Below, one piece after another: positions 12,465-16,684 of a stretch of 16,684 bases of DNA. Positions within the stretch are counted from its first letter, which is position 1; every line of letters starts with the position of its first letter. Source of the stretch: Actinomycetes bacterium (lineage in GTDB: Bacteria > Actinomycetota > Acidimicrobiia > Acidimicrobiales > RAAP-2). Location: assembly GCA_021791615.1 (NCBI GenBank), contig JAJYWG010000131.1, positions 1-16,684 of the forward strand, written 5' to 3'. A program made the position numbers and the translations under genes. The notes below the pieces were generated by a model that ran no database searches, was not told the origin of the DNA, and saw only the letters and a list, made by a program, of their open reading frames with translations.

Positions 12465-14125
12465 CGGCTACTGCGGGAACTGCTCGCATCGTCGCGGCGG
12501 GGCCGGTGCTCACCCCCGAGGACGTGGCCGACCGGATCGGCGCCATTCGCGAGACCTACGAGGGCGACGGAGACCCGCAGGTGGTGGTGGCCGACGGGTT
12601 CGGGTGCCGGGTCGTGGTCCACCACGGTGCCCTCGTCGTGGCCGACGGGGTGGGCGAGCACCGACGGGAGCGGAGCTTCGCGAAGGTCTCGGCACCCTCC
12701 CGCCTGGTCGTGGCAGGCGACGGGCTCATCACGACCGAGGCCATGACGTGGTGCCAGGCCCAGGGTGTTGCCGTCGTGATCCTGGGACGCGGGCAGGCCG
12801 TCCTCGCCAGCTCGCCTCCGGGCCGTGACGATCCCCGTATCCGGCGCCAACAGGCACTCGCCGGGGTGGACGGGTCCCCGGTCGGTCTCGGGGTCGTGCG
12901 CTATCTACTTGGCGCGAAGCTCGCCGGCCAGGCCCGGAACCTCGCCGCGGTGTTGGGCGACGAGGACACCGCCTCGACGGTTCTCGACCTGGCGGCCGGC
13001 GTGGAGGTGGCCGAAACCGTGGCCGAGGCCCGGCAGTTGGAAGCGGTCGCCGCCGCCAGTTACTTCGCCGCGTGGACCGGACACGAGCGCACCGCGGTCG
13101 GCTTCGTGGCGAAGGACCGACGGCGCGTGCCCCCGCACTGGTGCACGTTCGATTCTCGCCGCAGTGCGATCACCGGGGCGGCCAACACCAACCGGCTCGC
13201 AGAGCGCCCGTTGAATGCCATCCTCAACTATTGCTACAAGCTCGCCGAGATCGAGGCCCGCTTCGCCTGCGTGCGGCTCGGGCTCGACCCCGGGCTCGGG
13301 TGTCTCCACCTCGACGCCGCGGGGCGGGACAGTCTCGCCCTCGACCTGATCGAGCCGGTGCGCCCGGCGGTGGACCGCTTTGTGCTCGATCTGGTGGCCG
13401 GGCGCGCCTTTCGCAAGGCGGCCTTCGTTGAGCGCTCCGACGGCCACGTCCGGGTGGCGGCCCCGCTGACTCATGAGCTGGCAGAGACGCTGCCCACCTG
13501 GCGCCGAGCCGTCGCCCCGGTGGCTGAGACGGTCGCCCACCTCTTCACCGACGCCGTGACGGGCAAGGTCGGAAAGACCACCCCGCTCACGAACCAAAAG
13601 GCCATCGATGCCAGTGCGGAGGTCCGGCGCCGCAAGGGTGCCGAGGCCCGTGCGAAAGCCGAGAGCGCCCACGCCGAGCACCGCGCCGCCCAGCCGGTCC
13701 GGCGTCGCCGGGCGGTCGCCCCCGAGAAGGCGGTGGCAGCGATGGCGCGGTGTCTGACGTGCGGAGGTGCGCTCACCCGGCCCCGCCACGTCCGCTGCGA
13801 GGCGTGCTGGGAGCGCCAGGGCGGCGCGCAGTCCCGAGAGGCCCGCCGCCGTCGGGGCCGCTCTATCGCCATGGCCCGCTCCGAGCTGGATGCGTGGCGT
13901 GCGGAGCACCCCCACGCGAGCGCCCGGCCCGAGGACTTCGCCCCGATCCGAGCAGGGCTGGCGACCGTCACCCTGCGAGAGATCATGGCCGCTGTGGGGT
14001 GCTCCAAAGCTGCGGCGTCAGGCTGGCGGTCGGGCCGCCACGTCCCCGCTCTCGCCCGATGGGCCGTCCTGGCGGAGCTGGCCGGGGTCGAGGTCCCTGC
14101 CGGGCTGGTCGAGGCTGCGTCGTGA
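12461..14125 (+). CDS. cas1: Cas1-family integrase (casposase-like) with C-terminal zinc finger and HTH
   Basis: The 554-residue protein has the Cas1 fold order. An N-terminal beta domain carries H-H-G-A-L-V-V-A-D-G and A-V-V-I-L-G-R-G. The catalytic helical domain has L-E-A-V-A-A-A-S-Y-F (Glu194), N-A-I-L-N-Y-C-Y-K-L, G-L-D-P-G-L-G-C-L-H (His283) and S-L-A-L-D-L-I-E-P-V-R-P (Asp295, Glu298). These correspond to the Glu, His and acidic metal ligands of Cas1, so it should be active. Cas1 inserts DNA ends by strand transfer. A long extra tail follows: a basic linker (about 380-420), a Cys pair set C431-x2-C434 and C446-x2-C449, and a helix-turn-helix (about 503-540). CRISPR Cas1 proteins are near 300-340 residues and lack this tail, whereas casposases carry C-terminal HTH domains. 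No cas2 or CRISPR array is present. ATGA couples it to the membrane gene. Confidence 0.92.
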   Translation: MTATAGTARIVAAGPVLTPEDVADRIGAIRETYEGDGDPQVVVADGFGCRVVVHHGALVVADGVGEHRRERSFAKVSAPSRLVVAGDGLITTEAMTWCQAQGVAVVILGRGQAVLASSPPGRDDPRIRRQQALAGVDGSPVGLGVVRYLLGAKLAGQARNLAAVLGDEDTASTVLDLAAGVEVAETVAEARQLEAVAAASYFAAWTGHERTAVGFVAKDRRRVPPHWCTFDSRRSAITGAANTNRLAERPLNAILNYCYKLAEIEARFACVRLGLDPGLGCLHLDAAGRDSLALDLIEPVRPAVDRFVLDLVAGRAFRKAAFVERSDGHVRVAAPLTHELAETLPTWRRAVAPVAETVAHLFTDAVTGKVGKTTPLTNQKAIDASAEVRRRKGAEARAKAESAHAEHRAAQPVRRRRAVAPEKAVAAMARCLTCGGALTRPRHVRCEACWERQGGAQSREARRRRGRSIAMARSELDAWRAEHPHASARPEDFAPIRAGLATVTLREIMAAVGCSKAAASGWRSGRHVPALARWAVLAELAGVEVPAGLVEAAS

Positions 14126-14313
14126 ACATCCTCACCGCCGAGCAGCGCGAGCGTTACGCGATCACCCGGAGCCGGGAGCGCCGGGCCGTCGAGCTGGCCC
14201 CGCTGGAAAGCGCGTCATGTCCCCGGTCGCCGTGTCGGGTCCCCGTGGCGTGTGGCGGCAGCGGGTCGGGAAGCGCACGGGGTGCCAGCTCGTCGAGGCA
14301 CTATCAATGCTGA
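14122..14313 (+). CDS. Small ORF overlapping the cas1 stop, possibly broken
   Basis: A GTG overlaps the cas1 stop as GTGA and opens a 63-codon frame. The first 28 residues (N-I-L-T-A-E-Q-R-E-R-Y-A-I-T-R-S) look like a normal basic helical protein, but the rest becomes Ser/Gly/Cys-rich and unlikely to be natural. A second frame, ATG 14218 to stop 14393 (58 codons), overlaps it and looks more protein-like at that point. The two could be halves of one gene split by a frameshift, or decayed sequence. Confidence 0.35.
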   Translation: MNILTAEQRERYAITRSRERRAVELAPLESASCPRSPCRVPVACGGSGSGSARGASSSRHYQC

Positions 14314-14343
14314 CCGCGCAGGAACGTCTACCGCTCCCGATCG

Positions 14344-14374
14344 TTGGAAGTTCGGAACTCCCCGGCCGTACTAT
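14344..14374 (+). promoter_or_regulatory. Candidate promoter for the exported-protein gene
   Basis: TTGGAA (14344-14349) and TACTAT (14369-14374) are spaced 19 bases apart just before a GAGGGGAAG ribosome-binding site and the ATG at 14396. An inverted repeat, AGTTC-G-GAACT, lies between the two boxes and may be an operator. The AT content is higher than in surrounding DNA. Confidence 0.4.
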
Positions 14375-14395
14375 TTGTGCCGAGGGGAAGTGACC

Positions 14396-15478
14396 ATGAC
14401 TGACAACACGGATGGGGAACTCAGGACTCACAGACTGATCACGCTTCATATCAGACGCCCGGTGCTGGCCTCAATGGTTGCCATTGGCCTTGTTGTCCTG
14501 GTTGCAGCAGGGGTGGGCATTGGTCAGCTCGTGACTACGCACAAGACATCCGACACACGCTCGTCGCGCGCTCACACGCCATCCGCAGGGCAACAGTCGG
14601 CATCGTCGATTTCCTCCAGCACGACGACGCTTTCTCCCGCGCCGACCACGCAGCAGCACTCCGTTGCACAAGACACCGTTCACTTCTCAGGTGGCCTAAA
14701 CGTCACGCTCGTGCAGGTTGTCGATCACGACACGACCGACGTCACGCGCTCCTGTCCGGCCAGCGCATGGACACCGACAACACAGCGGACACTTGCGAAG
14801 GACCGGCTCGTAGCAGTGGTGCTGAAGCTGACCAACGCAGGGCATTCCATTCTGCAGAGCGGAGACCCTTGGTCGGGCCTGGTGCTCGTTGACGGTACAC
14901 ATGCGACCATCTCGAGGTCTTGCCTCGGTTACTCGACCGATGCGCTATCAACATGCGGCGATACCTCAGGCGGCAATGTCAATCTGTTGCCGGGGACATC
15001 AGTTGTCGGGTGTCCCGTAGTGACAGTTCCAGTAGGTGCGAGCATTACGTCGGTGCAGTTCTCGGCGCCATTTGGCCTGTCCGGATCGGCGTATTGGCGG
15101 GTGCATGACAGTGGACTACCGCCGCTGCCGCCTCCCGTATCAAAACCACGGGTCCGGACATGCTCCGGCAGTAGCTACACAGGGTACGTGACCCTACGGC
15201 CGAGGCTCGTCTACCCCTCGTGTGCAACAAAGTACACAGTCGTCGTGTCGAGGATCACATGGACGACATGGACGGTGACAAGTGCTCATGGCACAGGACT
15301 CGTCGGGACATGGCGATGCGGCGTTACAGATGCGACACATGCCGTAGCCCATTGCTACCCGGCCGTAGTGACTCTTTCCACACCGATTACAGCGGCAGGC
15401 GTCCGCGTCTTCAGTCACCTCCGCGCCGTGGCAACGAATGGGCCGTTAGTGACAGTCGGCACAGGTTGGGGTCCGTGA
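14396..15478 (+). CDS. Membrane-anchored extracytoplasmic protein, probable cargo
   Basis: The 360-residue protein has a short cytoplasmic N-terminus, one transmembrane segment near residues 23-46, a Ser/Thr/Gln-rich linker to about residue 90, and a beta-rich outer part. The first outer domain (F-S-G-G-L-N-V-T-L-V-Q-V-V, then V-A-V-V-L-K-L-T-N-A-G, later L-L-P-G-T-S-V-V-G-C-P-V) resembles DUF4352-type immunoglobulin-like domains. The last 100 residues form a second Cys-containing, Thr-rich domain. Its base composition is clearly less GC-rich than the flanking genes and its codon use differs, suggesting separate acquisition. The ATG was chosen because it precedes the transmembrane segment and follows GAGGGGAAG. 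No link to casposon function is visible. Confidence 0.7.
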   Translation: MTDNTDGELRTHRLITLHIRRPVLASMVAIGLVVLVAAGVGIGQLVTTHKTSDTRSSRAHTPSAGQQSASSISSSTTTLSPAPTTQQHSVAQDTVHFSGGLNVTLVQVVDHDTTDVTRSCPASAWTPTTQRTLAKDRLVAVVLKLTNAGHSILQSGDPWSGLVLVDGTHATISRSCLGYSTDALSTCGDTSGGNVNLLPGTSVVGCPVVTVPVGASITSVQFSAPFGLSGSAYWRVHDSGLPPLPPPVSKPRVRTCSGSSYTGYVTLRPRLVYPSCATKYTVVVSRITWTTWTVTSAHGTGLVGTWRCGVTDATHAVAHCYPAVVTLSTPITAAGVRVFSHLRAVATNGPLVTVGTGWGP

Positions 15479-15625
15479 GCCGGCGCTGATCCAAAGTACC
15501 CCTCTTCACCTTCCCAACCAGTGATCAAACGGGCTTTCCAGCAGGGTGAGTCGCCTCATTGTGCTAACTCCGGACCCGTTGCCGAACGTCCGGCAATGGC
15601 AAGTGAGCCGGGTCACCTCAGCACC

Positions 15626-15961
15626 GTGCATACGGCATTCTTGCTCCATGGGCATCACCATTCGCTGCGACTGCGGGTACTCCTGGCCCTACCGTGGCTC
15701 TTGGTCGCCATCCCCGTGGCGATAGCGGCATGGCTCGTGGAGGCCAGGTGGCGCACGCATCGGATCGTGCACCCGCGCCGGTACCGGACCGCAGCGGAGG
15801 AGCCCTTCCCCGCAGCCGGGGTCCCCGTGATCGAGCCCTACCGCGTCACGTACACGTCCAAGGCCGAGCACATCGAAACCCGGCGCTACGAGACAGGGCG
15901 CACCGAGACCGTGGACACGCGCACCGGTGAGCGAGTGCCGGACCCCTTCGCCACATTCTGA
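15626..15961 (+). CDS. Small membrane protein, right copy (recombinant N-terminus)
   Basis: From the GTG at 15626 the frame gives 111 residues; an ATG at 15596 or the in-frame start at 15521 are alternatives. From about residue 25 on it is nearly identical to the left copy (1542-1823): one hydrophobic segment, R-T-H-R-I-V-H-P-R-R, then a Thr/Glu-rich soluble tail ending V-P-D-P-F-A-T-F. The N-terminal residues (H-G-H-H-H-S-L-R-L-R) are an out-of-frame reading of the zinc-ribbon fragment at 15648, so they are not native. Whether it is expressed is uncertain. The spacer 15479-15625 shows no gene. Confidence 0.5.
   Translation: MHTAFLLHGHHHSLRLRVLLALPWLLVAIPVAIAAWLVEARWRTHRIVHPRRYRTAAEEPFPAAGVPVIEPYRVTYTSKAEHIETRRYETGRTETVDTRTGERVPDPFATF
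15648..15698 (+). pseudogene. 5' fragment of a third zinc-ribbon gene
   Basis: ATG at 15648 opens a frame reading M-G-I-T-I-R-C-D-C-G-Y-S-W-P-Y-R-G-S-W, which matches the start of the zinc-ribbon gene in the right arm (C-G-E-C-G-Y-A-W-T then R-G-R-S-G). The match ends at CCGTGGC (15692-15698), exactly where homology to the left arm's membrane gene begins. It is therefore a truncated zinc-ribbon gene joined to the membrane gene at a short shared sequence. Confidence 0.6.
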
Positions 15962-16583
15962 GCGCACGTGGAGTAGGGGAGTACGCACGTGCACGCGCCA
16001 CGACAGGGCGCAGCACATGCACGTGTGAGGCGGCTCACCCGCACACGGCACCATGCACTCCCGCTGCCGCAGTAGGCGAAGTGAGGCGGCTCCCGTCCGC
16101 TTGTGCGCATGTCCGGTGCGATGATGGGCGGATGGCGACCGTGGCCGTTACGTGCGGGGAGTGCGGCTATGCGTGGACCTAGCGCGGGCGCTCCGGGCGC
16201 ACCTCGTGCCGTCAGTGCCATGCACGGCTGTACGTGCCGGTCGGAACACGTCAGGACGCCCGCCAGGTCGCCCCGCCAACTGCCCGCTCCACGAGTGTGC
16301 ACGCGCCAGCACGTCCACCGGAGCCGGCGCCGGCATGGGAGCCCAAGTCTGACGACGAGCCGGTGGCCGCACCCTCCCTGGTGGTCTCGCACGCTGTCAC
16401 GTCAGGTATCGACCGGCTAGTGCGAAGCATGATCGCCCGCTCCGGTACTGCCCGTGGTCCAGTGTGCACGGCCCCGGCACCTACTGCTCCCAGGGCAGCT
16501 CTCAGGGCGACCGCTGGCGGCTCTCGGGCCGGGCCGACCATGCGGTGTCCACGGTGCTCGACGGGGATCGCCCGGTGCATGGT
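15692..16583 (+). repeat. Right inverted arm (homologous to 717-1811)
   Basis: This is the inverted partner of the left arm and carries the membrane-protein gene, the spacer with GTGAGGCGGCTCAC, and the zinc-ribbon gene copy. It is shorter than the left arm because it contains one zinc ribbon instead of two. The inner edge is the CCGTGGC junction; the outer edge is at CGGTGCATGGT, inside the C-terminal Cys cluster of the zinc-ribbon gene. Beyond 16583 the sequence no longer matches the left flank. Confidence 0.85.
16025..16038. promoter_or_regulatory. Palindrome GTGAG-N4-CTCAC in the right arm
   Basis: The sequence GTGAGGCGGCTCAC is the counterpart of 1465-1478 in the left arm. A partial repeat, GTGAGGCGGCTC, follows at 16081-16092, 56 bases further on and closer to the zinc-ribbon start. 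The pair suggests a spaced operator or recombinase-binding array. Confidence 0.45.
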
Positions 16584-16684
16584 AACCATTCACGTCCGCG
16601 GCGATGAGGCTCGTGGGCTGGGCAGTGAAGGGGAGGCGGTCGACGGTGCCGTCAGCTACCGATCGGTGTCGGTGGCATCCAGGG
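16132..16684 (+). pseudogene. Zinc-ribbon gene, right copy, interrupted by TAG and running off the window
   Basis: The frame starts at ATG 16132 with C-G-E-C-G-Y-A-W-T and meets TAG at 16180-16182. The sister fragment at 15648 has TAC (Tyr) at this position, so a single C-to-G change explains the stop. After it the frame stays open to the window end and keeps C-R-Q-C and the block D-D-E-P-V-A-A-P-S-L-V-V-S-H-A shared with the left copy. From 16584 the sequence differs from the left copy and the last Cys residues of the C-terminal cluster are missing. It is most likely a pseudogene; readthrough or restart downstream cannot be excluded. Confidence 0.75.

Larger units (their letters stand above)
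717..16583. mobile_element. Casposon-like element (Cas1 + family B polymerase) between inverted arms
   Basis: This interval carries a Cas1 homologue (12461-14125), a family B DNA polymerase (4537-7665), an HNH nuclease (9593-9949), a methyltransferase fusion (7658-8875), an SSB and a toxin-antitoxin pair. It is bounded by inverted homologous segments at 717-1811 and 15692-16583. Cas1 and PolB together, without cas2 or CRISPR repeats, is the defining gene pair of casposons. What is seen: the genes, the missing CRISPR parts and the inverted arms. What is inferred: that the arms are the element's terminal repeats. No target-site duplication is evident at the outer edges, so the true ends may lie inside or outside these coordinates. 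An integrated plasmid or a linear replicon with terminal repeats is the main alternative. Confidence 0.6.

Noticed and set aside
12905..13915. A 336-codon minus-strand frame opposite cas1
   Set aside because: It is antisense to the clearly recognisable Cas1 domains and has no motif of its own.
12461..14125. Cas1 as part of a CRISPR-Cas adaptation module
   Set aside because: No cas2, effector gene, leader or direct-repeat array is visible on either strand, and the protein has a long C-terminal DNA-binding tail that CRISPR Cas1 lacks.
689..16605. Possible target-site duplication: CACTCCGGCGGCATG (689-703) versus CACGTCCGCGGCGATG (16590-16605)
   Set aside because: The two need gaps and mismatches to align and lie at unequal distances from the arm edges; in DNA this GC-rich such matches arise by chance.

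Overview
The window is about 16.7 kb of very GC-rich DNA with dense, mostly overlapping genes. A WhiB-type iron-sulfur regulator (139-678, minus), heavy GTG start use and actinobacterial-style zinc-binding motifs point to an actinobacterium or one of its mobile elements. There is no rRNA, tRNA, CRISPR array, cas2 or CRISPR effector gene.

The central result is a Cas1 homologue (12461-14125, plus) together with a family B DNA polymerase (4537-7665, minus), both inside an interval bounded by long inverted repeats. Cas1 plus PolB without CRISPR is the hallmark of casposons, mobile elements whose integrase is a Cas1 'casposase'. Other genes fit that gene set: an HNH nuclease, a ParB-like/DNA methyltransferase fusion, an SSB, a ribbon-helix-helix regulator and several zinc-finger proteins. 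The Cas1 keeps its likely catalytic residues and carries an extra C-terminal zinc finger and helix-turn-helix. I read the window as an actinobacterial casposon-like element. Most casposons I know of are archaeal, so this setting is unusual. The exact ends and a target-site duplication could not be established.

Layout. (1) 1-716: outer left flank with the whiB-like gene. (2) 717-1811: left inverted arm, with a zinc-ribbon gene and a small membrane-protein gene, both on the minus strand. (3) 1908-11031: a minus-strand operon of about sixteen genes, read from 11031 downward and joined by ATGA, GTGA and TAATG overlaps. It holds a small unknown, RHH regulator, unknown, HNH nuclease, unknown, zinc-finger protein, ParB-methyltransferase, PolB, a 30-codon gene, a degenerate HNH protein, SSB, unknown, a deoxyribosyltransferase-like protein, a small unknown, and a RelE-type toxin-antitoxin pair. 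(4) 11032-11128: divergent promoter region with a perfect 18-bp palindrome. (5) 11129-14313: plus-strand operon with a possible MerR-like DNA-binding protein, a two-helix membrane protein, Cas1 coupled to it by an ATGA overlap, and a small ORF overlapping the cas1 stop. (6) 14396-15478: a membrane-anchored exported protein of lower GC with its own candidate promoter, probably later cargo. (7) 15692-16583: right inverted arm, a second copy of the membrane-protein and zinc-ribbon genes in opposite orientation, with the zinc-ribbon copy broken by an in-frame TAG.

In the working model, the minus operon provides DNA synthesis and handling (PolB, SSB, HNH, methyltransferase), maintenance (RelE-type pair) and regulation (RHH). 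The plus operon provides the Cas1 recombinase. Functions are inferred from sequence motifs read by eye; no database search was possible.
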